The position numbers were made by a program, and so were the translations under genes. DNA of 64,000 bases from Dromaius novaehollandiae (taxonomy: Eukaryota; Chordata; Aves; Casuariiformes; Dromaiidae), in assembly GCF_036370855.1 (NCBI RefSeq), contig NC_088099.1:155590517-155654516 (forward strand), written 5' to 3'. The notes below the pieces were generated by a model. The model made no database searches. It saw only the letters and a program-made list of their open reading frames with translations, and had not been told where the DNA came from. How positions within the stretch are numbered: position 1 is the stretch's first letter; each line of letters opens with the position of its first letter. Below are positions 10,791-24,824 of this stretch, piece after piece.

Positions 10791-13700
10791 GCCACGGCCC
10801 CGCGCTGCATGCAGGGAACAGCTTCCCGCTTGTAGTTCCCCAAACACGCTCGCTTTTTCTTCCAAAGCCTCTCCTAAAATCTACCGCCTCCTCCAGCTCG
10901 CACCTTTGCGACCTTCACCACTGTCCCTTACACAAGGGCTCCATTTGCCAAGGACCGTTCAATGTTCAACCCCACCACCAAGGAGTAGTCCCCGGCCTGC
11001 CCTGTGGCCAGGGTCTCACCCACAGCCAAGCCCCCTGCTTCTTCCACCCTCCTGCTCCCTTGGCCACCACCTTGGCCAGAACTGTGGATTTAGATCAGAT
11101 TAACTCATGGTGAAGTCATACCCTAATTAGGGAAGAGACAGCAATAGCTCCATCTACCCTTCCTGCAATATATCGCCATACAGCTTCTCTTTTACGTCTA
11201 CATTTTGTAACGCAAAAAATATTAGAAAACATTTTAGTGTAGATTTGCCAAAAATAATGGCAAATTTTGCACCTGGATGGATCTTCAGCAGCATATACAC
11301 ATATTTCAAAGCACAGTATATATTAGCTACACACCTGCTTTTAAGTTAAAGATACAAACAGTTTGATTACCTAATACTCGAGATCAAAAAATGAGGGTGG
11401 GAACTGTATGTTCACAGTGTTTGACTTGAACTCAAGCGACAACACTTGAAGGCTTTTATTGGTGTTTGTACTTCTCAATGACAGGAGTCAAGGTAAAAGC
11501 AACTTGATTGTTTCTTTTTATCACTTTCCAGCCACGGTACAAAAACAGGAATCACTTAATTACTTCAGACACCTACGGGGTCAGATTGGCAGCAGCGAGG
11601 AGCTCCGAGCCTTTTCCTCGTAACTGATGTCATGAAAAACCTTGTGCGTTTCCTTCCTCACTGCATGTCACACACAGAGATTTACTGCTGTGTTTTAACC
11701 ACATGTCAGTGAGTTGTTCAAAATTGAGAGCAGCAAATTTGGAGACTTATCTGTAACATAATTTTCCTACTGATAGGCTATAATTTATAAGAAGTGTTTG
11801 CCTATTTAATTAGCTATATGATGAGATGAAATACCACAGAAAAGTAGGTAAGCACAAACTGAGACATGAGATGCAGCTAAGATTTCTTAGCTGTACCATG
11901 CTGCCCACAAACAGCAGCAAATAACTGTATAAGAATATCAAGAAATGGATGTTTATTTGTGTGTCCTTAAGTTACGTTAGTTCTTTCAAGACCCAGCAAT
12001 GACACCTACATGAGTTTGCTTTCAACCAGACTCCCGAACTTCCCAGCAGAGACAAGGACACATACACTGAATTTACATTGGTGATAAAGTTGACTAGTTT
12101 AGCCACTGTTTGCTAAACAAAGGGCTTGAAAGGCATTTCTCCAGGCAGTTTTCATGTTCAGGTCTTCATGGAAACACAAGCCCAGCTTGGGGACACAGAG
12201 CTGTGCTACCACAGGAGCACAGAGCTGGGCACTCACCTATTTCCCCAAGCCACCTCTGCAGGAGAGCAGGGAGAGAGGCCCCCTTTCCCCTTTGGAGCCA
12301 GAAGCAGCATGTGAAAAAAAGAAATGATTTCCCTGAAGAAAAAGGGGTCCAAGCTGCAGCTTTGCTCACCTTCCATGTTCACAGGACAGATTGTGGGTCT
12401 GGAGCTGATCAAGGTGGTGAGTCATGAGAGGGAGCCAAGGAAGAGACCTGGTGGCAGATGAGAGCTGAGTATCTGCATTTTCCCTACACAACGTTTCTCC
12501 TCGTCTCTTGACACCGTGTGCCTTACCAGCCCCTCTGCTCTCAGCTGCTTTAGCAACAGGCATGCCAGGGAATGGCACAGCAGGCACAGAAGACCTCGCA
12601 GGATGTCCAAGCAATATCCAGAACCAAGGCAGGAGAAGAATAATTTCTTGTTACCGTAGATTTTTTTCCTCTTGTCTTCTTCTCCCAGCTGATTTCTTCT
12701 CAGGCAAAGAAAGTTCAAATGAAGCTAAAGCGGTTTCAACTCATTTTTGGCATGCGCCCAGAGCATAATCTTCCTCCATGATTCAAAAATCAAACTTTTC
12801 ATCAGGACTTTGGGCATTTCCAGTTTAAATTGCTGTAATCTTTTTCTGAAATATATCCATGTAGCCAAAAGAGCATATAAAACTTAGACACAGCAGCAAC
12901 CTGCCAAGCTGCCTTCAGCTGAGTTTCTTGTTCCTATTTGGAGCTTGCTTTTATGGATCATGATATTGAGATAAGCATTTGTGACAGACTCCATTAATAA
13001 AAGCTGTTAAGCTGACTCAGAAATTTCCAAGAATGTCTTCATCACAGCTGCCTTAGTTTCAAATTAGGTTTGTTTGGTTCATCTTTAAGGTCTAGTACAA
13101 CTTCATTCATCTAGGTCCTTTACTCTTAGTAGAAGTGTTGATATTCTGACCACCCCTTTGGCTGAAAAGGTGTAAATCCTTCCGGTTTGACCTGCTGTGC
13201 CTCTTATTAAAATCCCAGCCATAAATTCGTCACTTCAGAGAGAGAAAAGCGATTAACTAGCCTAGCAAAGCCTAAACCAAATAACCAGGTGACAGGACTA
13301 TTCCATCTTCTTCTTTCCCTTCTAGCCCCACTAACAGTGATTTCCATTAGTTTTATAACATTTAGCATATAAGCACTGTGGTGCAGGAATCTCGTTTCAT
13401 CTCTTGTGAAGAGCTCACAGCACCTTCAGGCAATATTTCTTATGGAAGTTACAAGCTTTCTCCTGCTAACAGGATTTTGCTGTTTGAGCTTATCAGTTGT
13501 AAAACATATTTCAGGGGAGTAATAGGAATTTCAAAGCAAGCAAAAAAATATATTTAAAAATACAGCTTTTCAGGGTATCTTCCAACATCTTAAAGGAGTG
13601 GGAGAGAGCGCACTCTCGTCTTGTTTCTTCCTCAGCTGACCTGTAGGACATTCGGGAATTCCCGAAGCAGAGCAACAGGCCAGCTTATGTACAAACACAA

Positions 13701-14131
13701 CACGTGTATAGCAGAAATATAACAAGTAACGCATTTTTAAAATCTATTACTGAAGCATGTACTCTCCAGAAGAGTTTCACTCCCCTATTAATTCAGCTCA
13801 CTCTTCAGCAATAGGTAAAAACAACAGAATCAATGTGGAACTGCGTAAATAAATAAAGAGCAATAATAGAACTTGCAAAGGGTTCTGAGAAGGCGTTGTC
13901 TTGCTCCTGCAAAGCTACGGCCTTCTCTCTCTGATCCCTTATGTTTTCGCCATTCATCCAACGTTGGAAATAAAACTAAATTGTTAAATCAGAAACTGGG
14001 GAGTAAGCCAGGCTGCTAAGCCTGGTCTATGAAAGGACCCCTCTGTCCATTAAAGGGTTTTATGGGGACTGCAGACAGCAAAGCTGTGTCAGCCTTTCAA
14101 GTCTGTCTTTATCAGGCAGATCTCCTCCTCC

Positions 14132-14317
14132 TGCGCTGCGGAGGAGATGCCGTGAGAGGCTTTGAGCCCCCGGCTGCGCTGGCACGGGGGAGCTCCGCTG
14201 CGCCTGCCCCCCACCCACCGCACCTCCGGGCTGCAAACCCTCCGCTGGCGCCGGGAGCCGGCTCTCCTGCAGCACGCGCTGCTTCGGCACCCGCCGCCCT
14301 CTGCTTGCAGCGTTTCG
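14132..14317. promoter_or_regulatory. Small isolated CpG island
   Basis: About 21 CpG in 186 bp by hand count, surrounded by AT-rich intergenic DNA more than 10 kb from any exon I can identify. No open frame here resembles a known protein. Such orphan islands often mark enhancers or noncoding-RNA promoters. Confidence 0.45.
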
Positions 14318-17300
14318 TACACCCATTGGAGGGATGCAAAAATAAGATACCTGTAAGAAGAAAAAACTAAGCCTCTTTCAGATTGAGTACCTTCCTCTTG
14401 TTCTATAGGTAGGCTATTTCCTTCTCATTTTGTTCATGAAAGACATTACAACAACAATTAAACAGAGTAAGGAGTTTGTTTTTGTTCCTGGATGATTTGC
14501 CTTAGGTAAATTGCATCTGAAGAGATTAGTCCTATATTGGCTAATAAGTCAAAGGCTCAGTGAGCAAAGGGGGGGAAGGAATCCCCCTAGAAGCTGCTTG
14601 TTAGGAGACACACCGCGAGTAATCCCCATACCCTGGAGGAGCACCGGCAGCGCGAGAGCACACCCGTAATGCGAACCAGACCGCATAACGTGAAACAGTC
14701 AGCTAGCTGGGTGAAGCAGTGATCTGGCAAACGTCCTGACGCTCCTTGCCATGGGATTTCCGGATAGTCATGGTGAAAGTAAGTAAACATGCCTCATTAG
14801 AAATAAGGTTAACAACAGGCACAGCAGTAACACACAGCTGCGCCATTCATTAAGAAAGGGGATTCCTTCCTATGCCTGACACTAAATCTTCCTCTCCATA
14901 TCGTGCCATGAAGCAACTTGGATACGAACTTCATACAGGGTTTACTTCCATCAAAATACTTCTGAACTGGAGGTAGAGCACTTTGATGGCTGTGTTTATC
15001 TTTCGTAACAAAAATGCGAGGTTCCCTGAACTAATGCGTACCCATTCTCAATGTCTGAAGAGTCGACTGGGGAGCTGACTTTTTCTGGCTCCCAGGCTTG
15101 TGCAATATCCATTAGACAAAGAAACTCTGTTTCAGAATTACCCCGTCCTTTCTGGGGTTTTTCAAGCCAAATCAATTTCCTCACCTGTAGAACAAGAGGG
15201 TTAATGTATGCAAAGGACTTTGAAAGTTCGCTGTGCAGGTTGCAATTGCTATTGTCCACATAACAACTGAATCTTGATTTTTTTGTTTATATTTCATAGG
15301 AGGACCTCCTCCCATCCCCAGGGAACGTGAACTGTGCAGAGCAGAATATTGTTAAAAAGGGATAGCTCATTCTGTCAAGAGGGACATTCAGTCTCTCCAG
15401 TACAAGAGTAAAATACATAGTCATTTTATAAATCTTCAGCTCCAGAGCTACTAATACAGGGTTCCTTTAACATCTTCAAACTTGGATCATTAGCCTAATG
15501 TGATATCCTAATGCCCAACCCTTCTATCTGATTAACTACAAAGAGATGTGAGCTTTTTGGTGACACCAGACTTGAAGGGGGTTGACAATCCCTCAGATGG
15601 GCAACTAACAACAGCAGTTGTATACAAAGGTTTGGATTTTTGGATACAACAGCAGGGCCTAAGGGGAATATTTCTACATTAAAGTCAATATTTCAGTCCA
15701 AAACTTGACATCTCCAAGATGCTAGAGAGCTTTCCAAAAACAAGACCATCACTCAGAGTGTGACAGGGGCTTCTAATTGTTACATCATCATCTCCAGCAG
15801 GCAATACTGAATTTAAACACAGAACACTGGGGTTTGACGCAGCCCGAAAAAAATGCTCTACTAAGCTTCGGAGAGGATGTGCTAAATTTGGAACACTATC
15901 CAAAGAGAAAACCAATTATTTTCACCAGAAGTCCATCTATTGTTTTCCAATGACCTTAAAGCATGGCCATATAACAAGGGATGGTAAGTAGCCAGTGATG
16001 TGAATTACATTTCATTCCAGCTCCGATATTGCCTGTCGGTGAGCGACCAAATACTGAGGAGACACATGGTGTTTGCCATGCAGCCTAACGGTGGAAGGGA
16101 ACCTGCAGTACGGCTGAAGGATAGTCTCCTGCCTTCTACAGGATTAGCTCCTGGCTGATCGTGTGCTTGTCTTCCACCAAGGGCCTGCTCAAGAGAGCAA
16201 GTGATTCTGTGTGTTGCAGAAGATATGAGTGTGCTAGCATGGTCATCTAGAAATGCATCACTCAAAATGTACTCCAAGTCACCCAGGCCATGGTAGATCT
16301 CACTTCTGCTGGAGTTTGTCCTCTAGCAAGACATGGATCCATGGCTCTGCTGCTCCTCCTCCAGCATGTCCTGTTTATTTAGGTGCTCTCTGTACAGGGA
16401 CTGGTGCGGTAGACCCTTGTGTCAAACTATATTGTCCACAGAACAAGCAGATTGTCTTACCTTGCTCCATCTGCTTCCCCACATCAGTGCCACACTGCAA
16501 ACCAAATCGGGGAGCTGTTCCAGATCAGAAATTTTGAGCTAGCTTCGCTCAGATCAATTCTGCAATGCGGCTAAGGAGAAAGGGGCATGGTACCACAGCC
16601 TTGCTGTTTGTGCCCTGCAAAGCATGGTGGGGCGGCAAGACCAGCTGGACAGAGCAGCCCAGCACTGTCACTGCACAGGGACTTGTGACTGTCTTTCATA
16701 ATGGAATGCCACTCAAAACCCTGGTCTCTGGGCTTTTTCAAGAGATGTCTTTGCAGTAGTGTCCAAATGGTTTCCAAGATACTGCCACAATACTCCTTTG
16801 AGATAAGAGTAGCATTATCACTATTTTCAGATGAAACACAGCATCATTAGCAAACTATTTCCACTAATTTTAACAGCCTGCCTTAAGACTTCAAGAATCC
16901 CAGATTGTGAAATACATAGCGTTAGATAGCACTACTACTTCCAATCGAAACCACATTTTGAAAGACGTGGGCTAATTCATGGAGGGTCAGGTCGTTGATG
17001 GCTATTAAATATGATAACCCGGATGCAGCCTATAGCTCGGGCAGTTCTTAAACTGCTAATTGCTGAAAGTTGGAAATGCTCACGCAATAGTAATTCTCTT
17101 TCTCGTACTGTTTATTCAAACATCTTGTAATAGGCACTACCAAAGACTAGCTAAACTGTGTGTTTAAAGCCCTGTTATCTCCAGCTGGAGCCATCGAGGC
17201 TCAGCAGTTCTGTGAATCAGAACTGTGCCTCTCAAGCTGGGTGCTTAACAGAAAAGTTAAAAATGACCTTTTCTGAAAATTGTAGTACAAATGACCTGGC

Positions 17301-19767
17301 AGCATCCTGTAATAAATCTGTCTGTGGAGACACAGAGACAGAATGCAGCTTTCCAGAACAAGTTGCAACTGCTCTGAGCATGACCTGATTTCTCCTGTGA
17401 CCTCCTGCCCTACTCAGGACACTGCTTTGGGATCATCTCATCATTCTTTGATGCCAAAGGTCTGCGTAAGGTTGCACAGATGGCCTTATTTCCACTTGGA
17501 CTGCAATCTTAAATATATTATTCAAAGAGAACACTTTGTGGTATTCTGCTCTGTTTTAGAAGAGCAAAATAGAAGAAAAAAGAGCAAATTCTAGTCCATG
17601 TCAATGACAAGATGCATGTTGACACTCTCATAGTTCAACAGCAGCACCGGAACATACCAGCTCGGGCAAGGTAAGAGCCTGGCAACTAATAGCTGTTGTA
17701 TATTGTTATCCTTCGCGTTGACTGATATTTAGTGAGGAATAAAGCATGTATTTTAGCAAAAACAGCTGCAAAACCTACTGACAAGGAGTGCCCCTGAATC
17801 TCTGTTTACAACCCCAACTGAAGAGGATTGTGCTCCCAAGGAATTCTGTTCCAATTCTCATTGTTTTTGCCCATTTCCCCTCACTGCTCAGCTTCTCCTT
17901 GCTGCTGCTCCCTCACATATCTTCTCCTGTCTTCTACCCTCTGCCATCAGCTTTCTGCTCCTTCTCTTCATTCCCTCACTCCCTGAGCTAGTTTAAGTTT
18001 CCATTTCACCCATTTGACTCAACTTCACTGGGGGTCAGTCTAAACCACCAGACTTCACTCTGGAGTGGCTGAGGCCGAAGCACCCATTCCCTTCTCCTCC
18101 TTCTGCCATGGGGGCAGTGATTTTGTGAACTGTTTCAGCCAAAGGTCATTTCTTTGCAGTGGTAAGTCTCACAGAAATTCAACAGGGCTTAGCTTTCCCC
18201 ACGCTTAAGTCTCTTCTGCAAACTGGGCAAAGACTGCTAAATCATGTGGATGTTCTGGGCAATTCTACTCCTCACGTCTGCTGAAAATGTTGAGTCTTTT
18301 CATTATTCCATCCAGGGAGATGTTAGTGGATGATTCAGGGAGCAGATATATATAGTTGCCAGCCTCTTTGAGTTGACGAAGTCCAAGAAAAAGTCCAAGA
18401 GATGATAAAGTTGAATAGACCTGAAAGTTATCCAACGTCTGTAGTTTGCATTCAGTTCCCTTGGGAACACACAACACACACTGAGCAACGGATTCCAAAA
18501 TATTAAGAAATAAGCTAGCGTGTAAGAAAAATAAGGATCTCCTGTTGAATTAAAGAGTTAGGTCATTAATGCTTGTTCATATTACATTACTCACACTTGA
18601 GAGACAAATAACTATCTGTTGCCTCACTAACCCACATATTTATTTGAACAAATATTTCCCAAGAAGTAGGAGGAGAGAACCATTGCAACAGAAAAGTTCT
18701 ATATTATGGCCTTATCATAACAAGCCAATTCACAGTGCACTGATGTGTATATCGTATATAGGCATCCATTGTAAAAAGCTATTAAGCATATCTCATTTTA
18801 CAGTGCTGACATGCTCGTTCATTCACAGAGGTCATTAGCTCACAACAGCTCCTCTCATTTCCATACGCCTTTCCAAGGTTTTGGTACATTTCAGAACCAA
18901 ACCTTAATATGAGCGTTATTAACTCCGAAGAACGTGACCAGTGCACATTTAAAATTTCTGGCAATTTTATATATGTGTGTATATATACATAAATCCTGCA
19001 ATCATTCAAAAGAAATTTTATTTAAAAAAATCTACAGTCTCCAAATGGAAAGGGCCCTCCCCCCCCACACACACCATTTTTAATTATCTACAGGGTATTA
19101 TAGACTGTTTGATGGCATATACTGATACCCTCCACATAAAAATAATCCTATCTCCCCATTCTGCTCATCATCCCAATGGGCTTTAAAACCTTGCCATCCT
19201 GAGCAACTCGTGTCTGAGGCTGCAGAAATAATCAGTAAAGAAAATGGGGGTGGGGGGGGAAGGAAGAAGGGAGACACAAGAGCGTGAGAGAAGAGGAGAG
19301 CTTGAGAAGTGACGGGGTGTAAGGTGGTCTTTGTCCATCCAGTGAATTCAGTTTAAGAGCAAAACCGTTTGCTTTCTAGTGTCCCTCTCCCCCTTCCCCT
19401 GGCAAGGCGCCTGTACAGTCTGAGCAGACACTCAACGTTTCCTGAAGAGCTCACCTAAACAGCAGATGAGGCTGATGAATACATCAACTGGAAGACATGA
19501 CGCAGAAGAACGAGGGACAGGAGGAAAAGTCCTGGCAGTTATGACTGGGTGACCTTATGTGTTTTCTTGTATACTTTATTGTGCCTTCCTGAAAGGACAA
19601 GCAAGTCATTGGCACACAATGGGGGATTTTGGCAATAATTTGAAGCAGGAGAAGGGTGTTGCCTTGGCAGAGAGGAACCAGAAGCACCCTCCCTACAGAT
19701 GCAGGGAGAACCGGCCTGAACAATACTGGGACCCAAAAAGCTGGGATGATCATCTCCCTCTGATTAA

Positions 19768-19808
19768 TGTCAAAATATTAGGTAATAGTGTCAAAATATT
19801 AGGTAATA
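19768..19808 (+). repeat. 21-bp period tandem duplication
   Basis: TGTCAAAATATTAGGTAATA occurs at 19768-19787 and again at 19789-19808, exact over 20 bases. Confidence 0.9.
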
Positions 19809-20459
19809 ATAATAATACATGCAAAAACTGGTCATCTGGAATTTCTGTTAATAGCAATAGCTTTGTGGATGCTTTATAGTGATTCATCCTCACTTTAAGG
19901 AGTTTCTTAAAAATGCTTTAAAATTTATAGCTTCTCGCTTTTTCCCTAGTAGAAAGAGGTCCATCAGGAGATCCATCAGAAGTTCGTTCAGGAATCCAGG
20001 AGATGGAACAGGATTGTCCCAGCCTGAAAGTCAGGGCAGACTGCATCTTCCTGTGATGCCTGGGTGGAGCCCCTGCCATAGTTAAGTGCAAGACAGATGA
20101 ATAAAAGAGAAAAACCAGCACTCTAACTGGGGAATCTGGAAGGGGCTCTCAATAGCCGGGTAGTATCTGCTCTGATTGCCTAAAATTGGCCCAGTGTCTG
20201 GGGTAGGTACAGCACATTTGCTCAACTCACAGAGCTGTGATCAGAAATAGTCATTCATAAAGAGGCAGCTTTTCTGTGCATAGCAAAAAAGCCAATTCCT
20301 GATTATTTTTCTATTCATTCGAAGCACACACAGGTTTAAAGTACATTCAGTTTTTGTAATAAAGTCATAAATCACATATTTACAAGCTTTCTCTATTCTT
20401 AATAGCATCAATCACTAAAGAGAACTAAAAATAAATAAAAAAAGAAAATCCAAATTGTT

Positions 20460-20499
20460 TAATAGCTTGTTATATTATAGATTATATAATAGCTTGTTA
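20460..20499 (+). repeat. 13-bp direct repeats flanking an AT-rich core
   Basis: TAATAGCTTGTTA occurs at 20460-20472 and 20487-20499, around a TA-rich, partly self-complementary centre. Confidence 0.8.
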
Positions 20500-22576
20500 G
20501 ATGACAGGTCTTCAGTCATGTTAAAATGCCTGATTATACAGAAGAAATGGAGCTCTTGCTATGTTCTCAACACTACAGAATATAACATTCAAGGAAGAGT
20601 GGTCAAAAATTAAGAAGCTATTACATGTTATATACATTATTAGTGTCTCGTTCTCATTTATAAATGCCTTTTTTCCCCACAATTGACTTGTTGAACATTT
20701 AGTGAAAAGGAGTACTGCTTCACCTGCTCTCTCCATACTATTTTACGTAGGTTTTCATATCTCCTACATCACAGCAATAGCCACCTATCAATTCCTTAAA
20801 GTCCTTTATCAGTTATCCTACTTGTTACAAAATAATTTCCTTACCTTTTTGTCTTCTATGGGGAGGAGTACAAAAAAGCCTTGTTCTTGCTTCTCCTCTG
20901 TGTCTTGTCCTAGCTTGTAAGTGCTGAGTGCTTTATTAGGCATCTGGAACATTTTCAGTGCTGTAAAAACAGACTTCTAGTCTTAAAAATCTCAGTGTGA
21001 AAGCAATTGAAAAGTGTTCAGCATTTTGAGATGAGGCAAGTACTCAGAAACAAATATATGAATGCCAGCAGTTTAAAACAACTGTGCGCCCTTTGATAGA
21101 AGCATTTGAGACAGATTAACATTTTCTATCCATAATGCTCCAAACACAGGTAAAAGCAAGAAAGATATTACTTGCAAACTCTGTGACTGTAAGAGATCCA
21201 TAAGGGATGAGGAACATCTATGCCAGATCCTCAGAGGGAGTTAATAAATGATAGTGGCCTCTACCGGCCACTGAGCTGGGGACAGAGCTCGGAGAAGCAA
21301 GGCAGCAGAATCAAACCCCCAGCGCAGGGTCGCATCCCATAGCAGCGGAGCTCAAACCCTCTGTTGTGGTGGTGGTCTCTGAGGGATCTGCCTTTCCTGG
21401 GCCTTGCACAATGCTTGTGCGACTCAGCACACCAATGGGCTGGAAAAGAAGGGAAGTTAAAGAAATAATGGAGGGAAACCAGGGAGGCTGCAGCAACTCC
21501 AGAGGTAAGTCCAAAACATCTAGTAGTAGTAGACATTGCCTTAGGAAGGTGAGCGATAGAACTGATCTGGGACCTTTAACCTCACCAAGTCTCTCTTTGT
21601 TGTGGTAATAAACTACCTCAAACCCTACCTCCCTCCCCTCCACCTCAATTTTTTCAATTTACAGAAAAATTAGGAATTAAATCACTAAAACTAGCAAAAT
21701 AATAGCACAGACTCCATAAGCTGGGTAGATCTTTCACAACTGCCATATCAGCTTGCAAAGCTGAATGCAAATGAAGTATTCCCAAAACTGCTAAATAAAA
21801 GCCTTCATCCCACGCATGCTTCGATTAGAGCCCTGGATGGGAGAGGATCTAGCTAAAGTCCTGTCTACAGTGGCAAAGTTGAATGCTTAAAAAGACTTTA
21901 AAGATTCAGCAAAACGAGCAACTAGAAGCTCCTAAGAACTTTGTGCTTTGTGCTGGCAGGTCTCTGACTGCCTTTCTATATGTTGTAGGTGGGTGCCTCA
22001 GCGAGAAAGCTGCGACCACCTTCCCAGTGCTCCCGGTGTTTGTGCGGGTCCGGTGCCGAGCAGGCACCACGGCTTGCCGCAACTCACCCTGACGCACGCC
22101 ACAAACGCCAGCTTGCTCACGCGAGTTCAACAAGCTCCTAAGCCATGAGCAAGTTGAAGCCATCCTCCTTCTCCTGGAAGGGTGAGGAGGAGAGAACTTC
22201 CAAAGCAGTATTTTTCTCCGAAATAAGTTTTTGGAAAGGGGAAGAATCAACCTAGTCATGAAAAACATACATTTCTAATGTGCTTTCAAACTTTTTCCTT
22301 CTTGTTGGGGCATATTTTCATGTAGAAGTTTTATCAAATGCTTACTTTTTACAACATGGTTTGTTTATATATATATATAAAAAAAAACCCAGGAACATTT
22401 AGAAAATGAAAACCTGTTTTTAGAATGAAATACTTTATTTTTAAAAATGTTCTGAAATTCAATTCTGCGGATAAAAATAAAATAGAACAGGGATAAAAAT
22501 AATAATAAAAAAAACCTATTTGATTTTACCTGAAATGACCTCCGGAGCAATTCTGAAGAGAACTTTTTGGACCTTT

Positions 22577-22600
22577 ATTCTTGGGACCATTCTTGGGACC
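22577..22600 (+). repeat. 12-bp tandem duplication
   Basis: ATTCTTGGGACC is present twice in succession. Confidence 0.9.
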
Positions 22601-24824
22601 ATTCCTTTTTTTTATTTTTAACACAGCACAGGAAAAAAAAAAATGTTAGTCATGTAAGCTCAGCTCAGCTTACTTGCGTGTCCCAAAACTTCCAAAATGA
22701 ATCCGATACAAAACATTTCCTGAACCTATTCACAATGAAATTAAGGATCCCAAAGAGGAGCAGATGTAAAAACTGGAATTCGTATTATCACTTTGTCTTT
22801 TGAGAGTGAAGTTGCAAGAAGCAGCTCAGCCAAGCTAATAGTCTGCCATTGCCAGGAAAGAAAGGGGCTTGCTGCTTCCCCCTGCTCCCTTGCTCTCCCT
22901 GCTCCACTCTTAACCACCTAGCCATGCATTCACCCTGCTGCTTATGCAGCCTATGCTGAAAAAGTTCAGTTTACTAATACAGCCAAAATTATGTCTATTT
23001 TGTCAGTTGGCTGCCAGATTAGCCAGCTGAATCGGGGCACAGAAGAGCCCAATTAGCACCTGAGAAGTCCGAGGTGGGACTATGGGGTCAGGTGCAGCGG
23101 GGAGAGACACCTCCTTCCCCCAGCTGTTAAATCACCCAAACAGCATCATGCAGTTTCGCTCTTATTCAGAAATGAAAAAGAAGAAGAAGAAAAAAAAAAA
23201 CCTAACTAAACACGCTTTAAATTTTTGCTCTCATTTTATGATGCTTACCACAAAAATATGCACGTCTCTCTTTCTAAGCACCATACTAGGTGAAATATGT
23301 TTCAATCAAATACAAAGTTTTTCTAATGAAATCCTGACTCATCTACATCAACAAAGGTTATTCACGTTGTAGACTTACCCTGACAGTAATAGTAAGAAAA
23401 GAAAACCCTGGAAATATGTTTAGCAAAACTATATTTAGGATATTAGATGACTATAGAATAACATAGATTTTATGTTAGCTGCCAGGGCTTAGTATGTATG
23501 AAAACACTCATATTATATATTACCATTTTACATAATAAAACCAGGATATAAATATATAACAAGTATAAACATTTCAAAATACAATATATTACAATAAATA
23601 AGTATAGTGTCAAAACATATTCATACTTGTTTATAAATAAAAGTAAATCTAACTCAAAACATTCACATTTCCCTTTTGTATTTTAAGGGCCCTATGCAAT
23701 ATTCATACTGTGTTAAAAATTAGGTTCTTATTTTTCTGTGAATAAACTGTCTTAAGGAACTGAAAATATTGACATGACTTAAATTTCCTTATAAAGTTTA
23801 CATAAATTACCATATTTCTATGAATATGAACTCAACTAAAACACAACTTTCATATCCTAAAAAGCTAGCGGGTGTAAGGATAGCTTGTAGTCATTGGTAT
23901 TAAGCTCAGTTGATGCTCCAGTACTTCATGGGACCGCACACCAGTTTACTATACAAGGACAGTACCAGCTCGCCCAAGAATTCAGAGCAGTTGCCTTCTG
24001 CTGTCCTTCCTCCTCCGCATGAGGACAGACTGACATGACCTAGGAGCTAAGCAACCAAAACTGAAATGCATTTTTGGTTGGGCACCAAAGGAAAGAAGCT
24101 GCATCTTAATTAGAAGCTTGAGGATGTCTACAAACATAGGAAACGCACAGCAGTTACTTTATAGACATCTTCTATAGTTACTGAGATGTTAAAAAAACCC
24201 ACAAGACAAATGGAAAGTCAACATTAAAGGTTCAAATAGGTAGTTTGATATTACATATTTGCCTTACACTGTTTCTAATGAAAAAAATAGAGAAAATCAC
24301 ATTAAAATCCGAGATATCAAAATAACCTCTCCAGACTTTGTCCTCTTTGCATGTTTCCAAGAACATATGCATTTCTACTCTATATGTGTAACACATATTC
24401 TTCCAGTATTCAGATATGGCCCCACCTAAAATGAAATTTTTCTCCTTCTGTTTCAAGAAGAGCACACTAGAAACGAGAAGTTTAAACTGAAAACCACAAC
24501 CTTTACTGAAAGAAACCACATAGGTTCACATAGGCCCATCTATCAGGTTCGATTGTGGAGAGGATAGAGCGCTTAATCCACCATCCAAATCCAAAGGGTT
24601 TAACTGAACTGACATAAGGTTAAAACTTTGAAATAATCAAAGTTTTAGAGTAAAAATAAACCAATAAAAGCCCACCAAACCCAAGCTAAATTGCAACCAC
24701 TAAGCTCTTTGGGAGGCAAAGGCCTTTGTTTCCCCACCTTCCTCAAATGCCCAAAACGTCCAGGGAGTCACTGCAATAATTTCTCTGATTGAGAAAAGGA
24801 AGATCAAAGAAACCATGAAAACAA

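Larger units (their letters stand above)
3351..14131. other. Intergenic, no gene recognised
   Basis: AT-rich single-copy-looking sequence. It contains a 12-bp perfect inverted repeat (4154-4192), a CTCF-like site (5676-5689), a C/CA microsatellite (8548-8571), a G-rich tract beside a T/A hairpin (9319-9371) and a 15-bp duplication (10761-10790). Short frames show no recognisable protein. Confidence 0.5.
14318..24824. other. Intergenic, no gene recognised
   Basis: AT-rich with small simple repeats: C/CA run (19059-19074), TA/TG tract (18967-18991), period-21 duplication (19768-19808), 13-bp direct repeats (20460-20499), TA tract (22365-22387) and 12-bp duplication (22577-22600). CpGs are mildly clustered near 14600-14700 and 21980-22120. 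No coding region is recognisable. Confidence 0.5.

Noticed and set aside
16253..16759. Several 60-94-codon frames
   Set aside because: Random-looking translations on both strands with no splice or family support.
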